Source: Marinoscillum sp. 108 (lineage in GTDB: Bacteria > Bacteroidota > Bacteroidia > Cytophagales > Cyclobacteriaceae). From it: 64,000 nt of DNA. Shown here piece by piece: positions 34,916 to 43,312 of the stretch. A program made the translations under genes and the position numbers. Numbering within the stretch: the first letter of the stretch is position 1; each line of letters starts with the position of its first letter. The notes beneath the pieces were generated by a model that worked only from the letters and a program-made list of their open reading frames with translations, had not been told where the DNA came from and did not search any database. The stretch is from positions 496,001-560,000 of the forward strand of contig NZ_LR734808.1 of assembly GCF_902506655.1 (NCBI RefSeq), written 5' to 3'.

Positions 34916-34932
34916 ATTGTAAAAAATCGACA
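34916..34932 (-). promoter_or_regulatory. 17-bp motif, site c (before the serine hydrolase gene)
   Basis: The minus strand reads ATGTCGATTTTTTACAA, identical to site a, 43 bases before the start at 34873. Confidence 0.6.
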
Positions 34933-34983
34933 TACCTAAATCTTAACCGATTTGTATGGGAGTATAGAGAGTTGAGTCAATTA

Positions 34984-35487
34984 TTAATCATTAGGATCAC
35001 TTAATCGCTCAAGCACTTTGGGCAGCTTTTTATTCAGCTGCTTTTTCCAACCCATTTGCATCACCAAGCTTATAATCACAAGTTTTAGCCCTTTGTAGCC
35101 TGAGTGTTCAAGATAGAGAATAGTACCTCCACAAGTGGGTTCTAGCTTGAAGCTCAATATTGTATCAAGTTTTGCGAAGATGCCTTTGGTCATTTTATCT
35201 GCGGTATCAGAATGGATACCCGAACAAGCTAGTGTTTTTTCACCTGTCGCTTCTCCAAGATAGGTGTATGAAATATGCTTGAATAGCTCAACGGATAGCA
35301 CTTGGCAATGCGTGATTCCATCCCAGCCTTTTTGTGGCTTCATCCTGAAGGTGAAGTACTGCCCTGGCAGTGGTTTGATGTCGTTTTCCATAAACCAATT
35401 GCCAAGCTGTTGGGGTTCTGTCAATGCCCTCCAAACTAATTCTGGTGGGTAAGGGAGTATGGTTTTAAATTTGATTGTTCTTGTCAT
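34984..35487 (-). CDS. SRPBCC (AHSA1-type) domain protein
   Basis: This 167-residue protein opens TRTIKFKTILPYPPELVWRAL, the AHSA1 signature. It continues with LGNWFMENDIKPLPGQYFTFRM and TILYLEHSGYKGLKLV, and ends in MGWKKQLNKKLPKVLERL. It overlaps a truncated ArsR C-terminus by 4 bases (ATGA), so it was the second gene of an ArsR-SRPBCC operon whose first gene is now mostly gone. Its promoter is therefore unclear. Confidence 0.85.
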   Translation of the reverse strand: MTRTIKFKTILPYPPELVWRALTEPQQLGNWFMENDIKPLPGQYFTFRMKPQKGWDGITHCQVLSVELFKHISYTYLGEATGEKTLACSGIHSDTADKMTKGIFAKLDTILSFKLEPTCGGTILYLEHSGYKGLKLVIISLVMQMGWKKQLNKKLPKVLERLSDPND

Positions 35488-35550
35488 TTTCCGGTTGGAT
35501 GATTTTTGTTCATTAATGTTTCAAGTGCTTTCATTTTATCAAGCCAGAAT
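35484..35550 (-). pseudogene. C-terminal remnant of an ArsR-like regulator
   Basis: Translating the minus strand up to the stop at 35484 gives VVSFWLDKMKALETLM followed by NKNHPTGK. The FW-x-x-K/L-ALE pattern is the C-terminal helix of ArsR regulators that precede SRPBCC genes. Upstream the frame continues but no winged-helix sequence is found, so only the tail remains. Confidence 0.45.
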
Positions 35551-35735
35551 GATACAACCACACAGAAGGCATTTTGTACCTCGACTACCTCAAGCCCCTG
35601 ACACGAAAGCTTATGGAATCGAAATTGAGGAAAATTGTCAAAGGACAAATAAAGACGAAATATCCTATGAAGTTTGTGTGAAAGCTACGCATATCAATAC
35701 ATTAATAACGTGGGAAAATGTGCGCTCCTCAATCG

Positions 35736-35780
35736 TCCTTCAGCTTAAGGCACCAGGCTTAAGATTTTTCTTCTGAAGGA
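35736..35780. repeat. Inverted repeat in the 365-base gap
   Basis: TCCTTCAG (35736-35743) pairs with CTGAAGGA (35773-35780), and CTTAAG (35744) pairs with CTTAAG (35758). The gap 35488-35852 otherwise holds only the ArsR remnant and no supported gene. Confidence 0.4.
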
Positions 35781-35852
35781 TTCCAAGACTTCTCATTCTT
35801 CCTTCGGAAGTTCCCGAAGGTATTGTGAAACTACATTACTGATTAGTGGTAG

Positions 35853-36290
35853 CTACCTTTTGTTTGTTTCGAACCGCTTATTCATTTCATCTCTGGATAA
35901 GGTTTGCTTGTATGTGGCACACCACCACTGGTTTCCCTGATTGTCTTCAAAGCCACATTCACGGTCACCATAGTATCGTTCTGTAGGCTCCAGCAATATA
36001 TTCGCCCCAAATTGTCTGGCACGTTTGTAGATCTCATCCACGCTCTCTACATAGATATAGTTCATGCTCTGTCTGGAAGGCCATTGTGGTCTGCCCTGAC
36101 CGATCATAATGGTCGTATCTCCCAGCTTGATCTCCGTATGACCATCAGGGTTCTGACCTAAATCCTCAGTTGGCTTCACCTGAAATACATTCTTGATGAA
36201 CTCTAGCTGTTGGGCTACATCATCTACCATCAAGTATGGACTTACTGTGGTATAGCCTGGTCTTTGAAATGTGTTTTCGAGTCGCGCCAA
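35853..36290 (-). CDS. VOC-family protein
   Basis: This 145-residue PhnB-like VOC protein opens FQRPGYTTVSPYLMVDDVAQQ. It has GHTEIKLGDTTIMIGQ, MNYIYVESVDEIYKRARQFGA and the closing RYYGDRECGFEDNQGNQWW. Its start codon lies 48 bases inside the AraC gene upstream on the same strand; the GYTTVSPYL start is conserved in the family, so the overlap appears real. It may be regulated by that AraC protein. Confidence 0.85.
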   Translation of the reverse strand: MARLENTFQRPGYTTVSPYLMVDDVAQQLEFIKNVFQVKPTEDLGQNPDGHTEIKLGDTTIMIGQGRPQWPSRQSMNYIYVESVDEIYKRARQFGANILLEPTERYYGDRECGFEDNQGNQWWCATYKQTLSRDEMNKRFETNKR

Positions 36291-37078
36291 AGGGTAGCTG
36301 TGGTCTTGCCTTTGAAGTATTCTTTTGGGTTCAGGCCAGAAAACTGCTTGAAGTCATTGATGAAGTGTGACTGGTCGTAATAACCGCAATTGAGAGCCAC
36401 ATCGGTAAGACGCAATTCTTGGCTTCCATAAAACTGCATGGTGTTCTGAAATCTGGCAATTCGGATGAATTGCTTGGGGGAAAAGCCTGTGAAGCGTTGG
36501 AACTGTCGCTCCAGTTGTCGCTCGGAAATAAAGTAGTCCTGGGTCAGATCTTTGACAGTAGGGGTAGCCTCTGATTTCATGATGAATTGAAGCGCTTTGA
36601 ATACCGGAAGACTTGTTTCTTTCTGCTGTTGAAGTCGTTGGGTGATGAACGTCTCCATGATGCTGACACGCTCTTCGTGGGACTTGCTCAACATGATTCG
36701 CTCTTCCAGATCGGATCCATACTTCCGGGTGAGTATGTCGATATCCACCATCTGATTGGTGAGGTCACTTGCCTGAATATCAAAAAGCAGGGGGATGGCG
36801 TGAGGATATAGATAAACGCCAAACATGCCAAAGGCCTGATCGATAGAGAACTGTCTGGTCTGACTCGATGGTGCGTTTATTCCTGCCAGAAAGGACCGTT
36901 CTTGTTGACCATTGGCCAGTATTTCATTGAAACGACCATGGTAATGGAACACCAGCTCCGGGCATACATCAGCCATGGAGTGGTGAGTGTAGGACTCATC
37001 ACTCTCCAAAAACCAATAAAACCGAACATAGTTCTGGGTGGTTTCTGAGGGCTTAACGTTCCAGTACCTTATTGGCAT
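36242..37078 (-). CDS. AraC-family regulator
   Basis: This is a 278-residue protein. Residues 1-150 are an unassigned N-terminal sensor (DUF6597-like, MADVCPELVFHYHGRF, MFGVYLYPHAIPLLF). Residues about 165-265 have two helix-turn-helix motifs, DYFISERQLERQFQRFTG then TDVALNCGYYDQSHFINDFK. The gene is co-transcribed with the VOC gene it overlaps, so that gene may be its target. It is one of three compact AraC regulators in the 36-46 kb stretch. Confidence 0.88.
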   Translation of the reverse strand: MPIRYWNVKPSETTQNYVRFYWFLESDESYTHHSMADVCPELVFHYHGRFNEILANGQQERSFLAGINAPSSQTRQFSIDQAFGMFGVYLYPHAIPLLFDIQASDLTNQMVDIDILTRKYGSDLEERIMLSKSHEERVSIMETFITQRLQQQKETSLPVFKALQFIMKSEATPTVKDLTQDYFISERQLERQFQRFTGFSPKQFIRIARFQNTMQFYGSQELRLTDVALNCGYYDQSHFINDFKQFSGLNPKEYFKGKTTATLWRDSKTHFKDQAIPQ

Positions 37079-37166
37079 GAGTTAAAAATAGGGATTTGGA
37101 ATGTATTTTTAGTCAAATGACAAACTCCTGGATTTCAGTAGCTTCCATATTGCTCTCAATTAAACT

Positions 37167-37715
37167 TTATTCCTTGTCACTTTTTCGCTTTCGTTTATAA
37201 TACAGTTGAGTCAATCCCGTATCAAACGTTTTAGCACTTACAAATTGTAATAGTTGTTCTGGTCTGCCTTCTTTAAATAATCTTGTACCATTCCCTACGA
37301 GAACCGGAACAACAGAAATGGTAATTTCATCAATGAGGTCATTTTTAAGCAGTTCGTGAATGACTTGAGCACCACCATCACAATAAATATCTTTTCCTTC
37401 CTGACTTTTAAGTTTGGTTACCAAGTCTTTCAGGTTACCTGTATGAAATTTTATTCTACCGTTATCGGGACGTTCAGTACTTGTAATGACATAGACATCC
37501 CTTTTACCATTATCGTAGTGAGAAGCACCGATTTCCTTTACTACATAGTCATAGGTTTTACGTCCAATAATAATAGTATCAATAGTTGATGTAAATGCTG
37601 CATAGCCATAATCTTCCCCTTCTTTTTCAACTAGCTTTAAAAAACTAAGATCATCATTTGGTTGGGCAATGAAACCGTCTAAACTGGTTGCAATAAATAG
37701 CTTTATCTTTCTCAT
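37167..37715 (-). CDS. Dihydrofolate reductase family (RibD C-terminal-like) protein 4
   Basis: The protein is 182 residues from the ATG opening MRKIKLFIATSLDGFIAQ. It has SLDG, IIGRKTYDYVV, DIYCDGGAQVIHELL and VVPVLVGNGTRLFK motifs. It resembles YyaP/YyaK-type reductases and is closest in length and motifs to the gene at 4546. Upstream in the same strand is an AraC regulator (37788), with the gap between them about 70 bases. Confidence 0.85.
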   Translation of the reverse strand: MRKIKLFIATSLDGFIAQPNDDLSFLKLVEKEGEDYGYAAFTSTIDTIIIGRKTYDYVVKEIGASHYDNGKRDVYVITSTERPDNGRIKFHTGNLKDLVTKLKSQEGKDIYCDGGAQVIHELLKNDLIDEITISVVPVLVGNGTRLFKEGRPEQLLQFVSAKTFDTGLTQLYYKRKRKSDKE

Positions 37716-37787
37716 TTGTTTTAGATTTATTCTTTTCTGCAAAAGTAGGAGGTTATCAAAGGCTATGCTTTGGAAAAAAACGACATT

Positions 37788-38525
37788 TTAAAGTTCGGAA
37801 GGTACAAATCCCGTATGTTGTTTAATAGCATTGGTGAGGTGGGAGTGGTCATAGAACCCACATTCAAAAGCAATATCTAATAAAGCCTTATTGTTGTTGT
37901 TTGATTCTATTAAGGCTAATGCTTGTTGAATCCGAATAATGTTGGAATATTCCTTTGGTGTTAACCCGATAAAATCTTTGAATAGTCTTTCTAATTGCCT
38001 TGGTGAAATACCATTTTGTTTAGACAACTCATTGATTGTTAATAGTCCTTTTGAAGCCTGCATAGAATCTATTATCGTGCGCAACCTTATGGTCTTACTA
38101 CATACTTTATCATAAAAAAACTGGTTCAAATAGTCAATATAGTTACCATTGAAAAACTGGTCTTTGTTAAAAGATAGGTTTTGGTCAAATTGAACGGTCT
38201 TATTTTTAACCTCGCCTAAAGAAGCATAAGAGAAAAAAGATGCAAAGGTGGAAGGTTTAAAACAGACACCTATCAAGTGTGTGTGCTCGTCTATGTAGCT
38301 TTCTTTAAAAGATGTCATTGCACCAACCACATAAGTTTTACCGTGATCCATGCATGTAGCCCCATTATCAGTAACGCATTTATCACCAAGGTTTATGATT
38401 AAACCCGGACAACCATCAGGAAAAATACGTTCCCATTTATTGCTCGATGCTTCACCTTTTAGCTCCCAGAAGTTGTGAATTTTGCTTTGTAAATGTCTAC
38501 CTGGAATTATTTCTTTATACGTCAT
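37788..38525 (-). CDS. AraC-family regulator
   Basis: The protein is 245 residues from the ATG (MTYKEIIPGRHLQSKIHNFW), which overlaps the stop of a broken VOC gene by 4 bases; this fixes the start better than upstream ATGs. The N-terminal half is a DUF6597-type sensor (RIFPDGCPGLIINLGD, HLIGVCFKPSTFASFF). Residues about 150-240 contain LSKQNGISPRQLERLFKDF and IAFECGFYDHSHLTNAIK. It is likely linked to the VOC remnant upstream and the RibD-C-like gene downstream. Confidence 0.88.
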   Translation of the reverse strand: MTYKEIIPGRHLQSKIHNFWELKGEASSNKWERIFPDGCPGLIINLGDKCVTDNGATCMDHGKTYVVGAMTSFKESYIDEHTHLIGVCFKPSTFASFFSYASLGEVKNKTVQFDQNLSFNKDQFFNGNYIDYLNQFFYDKVCSKTIRLRTIIDSMQASKGLLTINELSKQNGISPRQLERLFKDFIGLTPKEYSNIIRIQQALALIESNNNNKALLDIAFECGFYDHSHLTNAIKQHTGFVPSEL

Positions 38526-38640
38526 TGATACATCTGACCTTTCATGGTTTTTCTTCCTAGCGTCATAATTGCGTTTCCAATGGCCCAATGGTTCCCTGCA
38601 AAGTCTTTAAAAATACCTCTTCTATCTAAATCTTCACCCT
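38522..38640 (-). pseudogene. C-terminal remnant of a VOC protein
   Basis: The minus strand from about 38640 to the stop at 38522 reads GEDLDRRGIFKDFAGNHWAI followed by GNAIMTLGRKTMKGQMYQ. DFAGNHWAI is the closing strand of VOC proteins (D-P-x-G-N-x-W-x-I). The preceding residues are not VOC-like and no start is found, so only the last third survives. It is coupled to the AraC gene. Confidence 0.5.
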
Positions 38641-38781
38641 TCTGGGTGGATAATTCTACCACTTCACAACCACTTTGCTCATCATGACTATGAGTACTTC
38701 TATACTGCCTTGTACTGCTCCATAGCTTGTGTAATTGCTTTAGCTACGGATAAAAATTTCAAATTGATTTTATAAACGGAA

Positions 38782-39765
38782 TCAATAGGCAACAGCCGCC
38801 TGACTATTGTATTTGGTTTTGTAGTCTAGCGGGGACATGCCCGTGTTTTTCTTAAAAACTTCCCTGAAGGCCTTCATGTCTACATAGCCCACTTCGTACA
38901 TGATCTCATTGATGGGCTTGCGACCATTTTCCAGCTGTTTTTTGGCCGCCTCTACCTTCACACGTTGCAGGTATTCCACGGGCGTGTTTCCTGTTGCCTT
39001 GATGAATCGTCTGTCAAAGTTTCGTCTGCTTACGGCCAGGCTGTCGGCCAGCTTTTCAAACGAAATTTTTTCAGTCATGTGTTCTTCGATATATGATTGG
39101 GCTTGTTCTACGATTTCGTCACCATGCGTTTTCTGGATATGAAAGATCGAAAACTGTGATTGTGAAGTGCGCTCTATGTCGATCTGAAAGATCTTGGAAC
39201 AGAAAATAGCCACTTCCCGGTCAAAATACTTTTCTACCAGGTAGAGCATCAGGTTTAGAAAAGAGTAACCGCCCCCATTGGTATACACTCCCTTTTCATC
39301 CGTGATTATTTGATCCTGTGCTACTTTAACATCCGGATACATTTTTTTGAATTCTTCCGTGGAATTCCAGTGGATAGAGCAGGTTCTTCCATCCAATATG
39401 CCTGTGGCAGCAAGTAGAAAAGCACCTGAGCACATACTGGCAATTTCAGCGCCTTCTTTGTATTGCCTCGTAATCCAATTAATCAGTTTTTCGTTCCTTT
39501 TGACAGTTTTAGTAAAATCATCGAAGATAGAGGGTATGATTACCAGATCTGTTTTTTTGATCTGATTGAGATCATCGGGATACACTTTGAAAAACTGCTC
39601 CTTTAAACCCTGTTCCTGAGCATAACCAGCTACCTGGATCTTGAGCTTTGGGCTGTTTCCAATCTTCTGCCAATAGCCATTGGCACGGCTCAGTATTTCA
39701 TAAGCCCCACCTATGCTATTGAGGTTGACAATGCATTCTGGAACTACAATGGTGACGTGCTTCAT
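38782..39765 (-). CDS. GlxA-like AraC-family regulator with DJ-1/PfpI domain 2
   Basis: The protein is 327 residues from the ATG opening MKHVTIVVPECIVNLNSIGG. The DJ-1-like domain keeps the nucleophile Cys (GAEIASMCSGAFLLAATGIL). The C-terminal helix-turn-helix pair is LADSLAVSRRNFDRRF and INEIMYEVGYVDMKAFREVF. It is strikingly parallel to the gene at 9388, including the HW motif after the elbow (CSIHW, CSTHW). It is divergent from the double SRPBCC gene at 39898, which it may control. Confidence 0.9.
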   Translation of the reverse strand: MKHVTIVVPECIVNLNSIGGAYEILSRANGYWQKIGNSPKLKIQVAGYAQEQGLKEQFFKVYPDDLNQIKKTDLVIIPSIFDDFTKTVKRNEKLINWITRQYKEGAEIASMCSGAFLLAATGILDGRTCSIHWNSTEEFKKMYPDVKVAQDQIITDEKGVYTNGGGYSFLNLMLYLVEKYFDREVAIFCSKIFQIDIERTSQSQFSIFHIQKTHGDEIVEQAQSYIEEHMTEKISFEKLADSLAVSRRNFDRRFIKATGNTPVEYLQRVKVEAAKKQLENGRKPINEIMYEVGYVDMKAFREVFKKNTGMSPLDYKTKYNSQAAVAY

Positions 39766-39897
39766 GATATTAATGTTTGTACAAAAATACGCACTCATCG
39801 TGTCCAAATCAACCCGTCACAAAGTCCATTTTACACGCTATTCTTGAATTATTTGGCCAATAGTTTTGTGATGATCAATTGAGATTTAACAAATACG

Positions 39898-41010
39898 ATG
39901 AAAGGAACATTAATTAATATGATGATAGGAGTAGTACCAATCATGCTCGTGTCTACGCTAACACGAGCAGAGGTATTGAATGGCCAAAAAGAAATAGGAG
40001 AATTAAAAACACAAGAACAAAACGAAAACATGAACAAACAAATAGCATCAGATTTTAGCACTGCCTTTCTGGTAGATCAAAGCCCGGAGGAGGTTTTTAA
40101 TACAGTTACCAACGTACGCGGTTGGTGGTCAGAGAATATTGAAGGTGGCACCAGTAAGTTGGGTGAAGAATTCATTTATCATTATAAGGATGTTCATTAT
40201 TGTAAAATCAAGCTGGTAGAAGTAGTCCAAAATCAAAGGGTGGTGTGGCACGTATTGGAGAATTATTTCTCTTTCACGAAGGACGAAAAAGAGTGGACGG
40301 GCACTAAAATCATTTTTGAGATTTCTAAAGAAGGAAAGCAGACTAAACTTCAGTTTACCCATCAGGGATTGATACCCGCATATGAATGCTTTGAAATATG
40401 TAGCGATGGCTGGACCAACTACATTGACGGTAGTTTAAAGAACCTCATAACAAAAGGTAAGGGAGAGCCAAATCCAAAAGAGGGGGGATTTAATCAGGAG
40501 TTGGTGGAAAAGTGGAAGTTGGATTCAGCAACCTCTGCTTCTTCCGATTCAAAAGACCAACACCTTACCGTTTCTTTTCTGGTGGATAAAACACCTGAGG
40601 AAGTCTTTGGTGCTGTTACAAACATCGGTGGCTGGTGGACCGAAAATTACAAGGGAGGCACCCGCAAGTTGAATGAGGAGTTTGAGGTTCAGTTTTGGGA
40701 TGTTCATTACTCAAAACAAAAGCTGGAGGAGGTTGTCCCCTATCAAAAGGTGGTTTGGCTGATAATAGACAGCAAGCTTACTTTCATAGAGAAACAGGAT
40801 GAGTGGACAAACACCCGGGTCATATTTGATATTTCCAGCGTAGGCAACCAAACCAAAGTTCAATTTACTCATGAGGGGTTAACTCCAGACATAGAATGCT
40901 ATACCGATTGCTCCAGTGCGTGGAATGGGTATTTGACTGGCAGCCTCCGAGATTTCATTATGACTGGAAAAGGAAAGCCGGAGGTTCGGGTGGAGCAAGT
41001 GGATAAATAG
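39898..41010 (+). CDS. Tandem double SRPBCC (AHSA1-type) protein
   Basis: This 370-residue protein contains two SRPBCC domains (about 50-190 and 225-360) that are clear internal duplicates: VDQSPEEVFNTVTNVRGWW and VDKTPEEVFGAVTNIGGWW, with FTHQGLIPAYECFEIC and FTHEGLTPDIECYTDC. The N-terminal 44 residues include a hydrophobic stretch that may be a signal peptide, or the true start may be the ATG at 40030 (MNKQIASDFS). Proteins at 41136 and 42733 carry the same domain, so the locus has amplified it. Confidence 0.85.
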   Translation: MKGTLINMMIGVVPIMLVSTLTRAEVLNGQKEIGELKTQEQNENMNKQIASDFSTAFLVDQSPEEVFNTVTNVRGWWSENIEGGTSKLGEEFIYHYKDVHYCKIKLVEVVQNQRVVWHVLENYFSFTKDEKEWTGTKIIFEISKEGKQTKLQFTHQGLIPAYECFEICSDGWTNYIDGSLKNLITKGKGEPNPKEGGFNQELVEKWKLDSATSASSDSKDQHLTVSFLVDKTPEEVFGAVTNIGGWWTENYKGGTRKLNEEFEVQFWDVHYSKQKLEEVVPYQKVVWLIIDSKLTFIEKQDEWTNTRVIFDISSVGNQTKVQFTHEGLTPDIECYTDCSSAWNGYLTGSLRDFIMTGKGKPEVRVEQVDK

Positions 41011-41135
41011 TTTCAACTAGTTACGTTGGGGCGGGCTCTTGATAACCTTTCTAAATCAGCTCTTTGTAAAGTTATTTCACACGCCCTTAGCGTTTGTTTT
41101 AGCAGTTAATTTTATAAATAATAATCTCAATCAAA

Positions 41136-41900
41136 ATGGAAAAAATGACTAATGAAGACCTTTCGATAACCCTGCAAGTAGAGCAGACACCACTAAAAGT
41201 TTATAAAGCCATCAATGATGTGAGTGAATGGTGGACGAAGATTGAAGGTGGTGCCAAAAATATAGGGGACACCTTTACCGTTCGGTTTGGGGATGTTTAT
41301 ATCACCCATCAGGTGGAGGAGCTAGTACCTTATAAGCGGGTGGTTTGGCAGGTGAAAGATAGCAGTGTGGCGAGTTGGGTAAATACCCGCATTCAATTTG
41401 ACATAAGTGTAGAAGGAGATCTCACAGTGGTTCAATTTACGCATAAGGGCATGACGCCTCAGGCTGAAGATTATGAAGATTGTATGAAGGGTTGGACCAA
41501 ATTCATCAATGAAGGATTAGTGAGGTTGGCCTCCGTCATACCTGTGACGAATGAAGAAATATTAGATCGATTCAAAGCTCTTGCGATAGAGGAGCGGTGG
41601 TTTGATATACAGGATGACCTTTTCTCCACTAACGTAAAGAGTATAGACCCTGCCCATTCACCTTACATGGGATATGCTGAAGGGAAAGCTGCTGTCCGTA
41701 AAAAAGGGAAAGATTTTGTGGCCAAGGTTGAAGAGTTTCATGGGGCGAGAACTTCCGAACCTGTAATGGGAGGGAATTACATAGCCGTAGCTCGGGACAT
41801 GGATATTACCGCCCAGGGTTTCGGACGAATTCAAATCAACGAGGTTATGCTCTATGAAATAAAGGATGGGGAAATCGTTTCTGAGCAGTTTTTTTATTAG
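41136..41900 (+). CDS. SRPBCC-SnoaL-like two-domain protein
   Basis: This 254-residue protein has residues 1-135 as a SRPBCC domain of the local type (QVEQTPLKVYKAINDVSEWW, FTHKGMTPQAEDYEDC). Residues about 140-254 are a SnoaL/NTF2-like domain (EILDRFKALAIEERWFDIQDDLFS, AVARDMDITAQGFGRIQINEVMLYEI). Fusions of these two pocket folds are unusual. An ATG at 41145 is an alternative start. It is probably in the same transcription direction as the double SRPBCC gene, after a 125-base gap. Confidence 0.8.
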   Translation: MEKMTNEDLSITLQVEQTPLKVYKAINDVSEWWTKIEGGAKNIGDTFTVRFGDVYITHQVEELVPYKRVVWQVKDSSVASWVNTRIQFDISVEGDLTVVQFTHKGMTPQAEDYEDCMKGWTKFINEGLVRLASVIPVTNEEILDRFKALAIEERWFDIQDDLFSTNVKSIDPAHSPYMGYAEGKAAVRKKGKDFVAKVEEFHGARTSEPVMGGNYIAVARDMDITAQGFGRIQINEVMLYEIKDGEIVSEQFFY

Positions 41901-41944
41901 ACTCTTTTCAAGATCCAAATATCTCGGAACATAAAAAAAGAATA

Positions 41945-42705
41945 GTGAAAGCCAGTAAGTTAAACATTGGAGTAATTGGAGCCGGACAGATTGGGGGAAC
42001 CTTAATCAAACAGTATACAAAAGCAGGGCATGCCGTGAAAATGACGAATGCAAGTGGCCTGGATAAACTCAAGCATTTAGCTTGTGAAACAGGAGCTCAT
42101 GCTGGTAGTTTGAAGACGTCATCACAGATGTAGATGTAATTGTTTTAAGTATCCCGTTTGTCCAGGTTCCTGAACTTCCAAAACATGCCTTTGGGGATAG
42201 TCACTCTGGTATACCGATTATAGATACCTGCAATTATTATCCTATAAGAGATGGACGCATCAAGGAAGTCGAGGAAGGAATGCTTGAAAGCATTTGGGTG
42301 TCAAATCATATTCAAAGACCCGTCATTAAAGCGTATAACAACATCTTTGCCGAGTCTCTGATTTATTCAGGTAAGCCAAAAGGAGACCCAAATAGAATTG
42401 CGCTTCCGATATCCGGGGACGATAAAAACGCCAACGAAATTGTGGCCATGCTGATTGACACAAGCGGCTTTGACTCGCTGGACTATGGAGTACTAAAGGA
42501 ATCATGGAAACAGCAACCCGGAAGCCCCGTCTATTGCACGGATCTGACATTATCACAACTTCAAAAGTCATTGGCTATCGCTTCACCAAAAGGTTTGCCG
42601 AAAAAACGAGAATTGGGATTGAAGTACATCCTGGAGGATGGTCACGAAAAGTGGATGGATACAGTGCTTCATAATAGGACTATTTACAAATCTGTGTTGC
42701 AATAA
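41945..42705 (+). pseudogene. Frameshifted NADPH-dependent F420 reductase-like (NAD-binding) protein
   Basis: The frame opens with GTG at 41945 and the Rossmann motif NIGVIGAGQIGGTLIKQYTKAGH. It runs into a stop near 42133, but the next frame continues without a break as DVITDVDVIVLSIPFVQVPE, DTCNYYPIRDG, NNIFAESLIYSGKP and so on to 42705. A single-base loss near 42110-42115 explains it. Members of this family bind NADPH with F420 or other acceptors. A sequencing error at the run of mixed bases cannot be excluded. Confidence 0.7.
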
Positions 42706-42732
42706 CCGATTAAACACATTAACCCTTATCTT

Positions 42733-43182
42733 ATGTTTGAGAAAATGAGCAATCAAGACTTTACACTGACTTTATTGGTTGACCGATCACCATCTGAGGT
42801 CTTTAGGGTAATCAAAAATGTGCCTGGCTGGTGGTCTGGTATGCACGGTGAGGAATTTGAAGGTAAATGGGATAATGTGAATGATGAATTTTCATTTACT
42901 GCCGCAGGAGGAGCACATTACAACCGACAGAAATTAGTAGAGCTGGTTCCGGGCAAGAAAATTATCTGGCTCGTAACAGAAAGTGAACTCAGCTATATAG
43001 TGGATACTGATGAGTGGGTAGGCACCCAGATATGCTTTGAGCTTTTCGAAGAAGATAACGGGACAAAAATAGTATTTACCCACAAGGGGTTGACCCCCGA
43101 GGTAGAGTGCTACGGAAGCTGTTCGGTTTCCTGGACGGATTATCTTCAGCAACGTTTATTGAAGGCTCTCAGCTCTAATTGA
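42733..43182 (+). CDS. SRPBCC (AHSA1-type) domain protein
   Basis: This 149-residue protein opens DFTLTLLVDRSPSEVFRVIKN then VPGWWSGMHGEEFEGKW. It has SELSYIVDTDEWVGTQICFEL and FTHKGLTPEVECYGSCSVSW. It is the fourth copy of the local domain type that has two copies at 39898 and one at 41136. The conserved Cys in ECYxxC is shared by the double-domain protein and this gene. It follows the frameshifted gene by 28 bases. Confidence 0.85.
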   Translation: MFEKMSNQDFTLTLLVDRSPSEVFRVIKNVPGWWSGMHGEEFEGKWDNVNDEFSFTAAGGAHYNRQKLVELVPGKKIIWLVTESELSYIVDTDEWVGTQICFELFEEDNGTKIVFTHKGLTPEVECYGSCSVSWTDYLQQRLLKALSSN

Positions 43183-43312
43183 GCAGTGTAAGAGTTAACT
43201 GTCGCAATCAGCCCACAAGAATGTCGCTTTCGGCATATTCAAGTGGACGGTATCGATAGTAGTTTTGTTGTGTGTAATAAAGCCTTGAGCGGACAATTAA
43301 AAGACCTTCAAA

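Noticed and set aside
35459-35776. Plus-strand frame of 105 residues
   Set aside because: It is antisense to the SRPBCC start and the ArsR remnant, and has no recognisable content.
41945-42133. A separate 62-residue NAD-binding gene
   Set aside because: The next frame continues the same protein without a gap, so a single frameshifted gene explains both parts.
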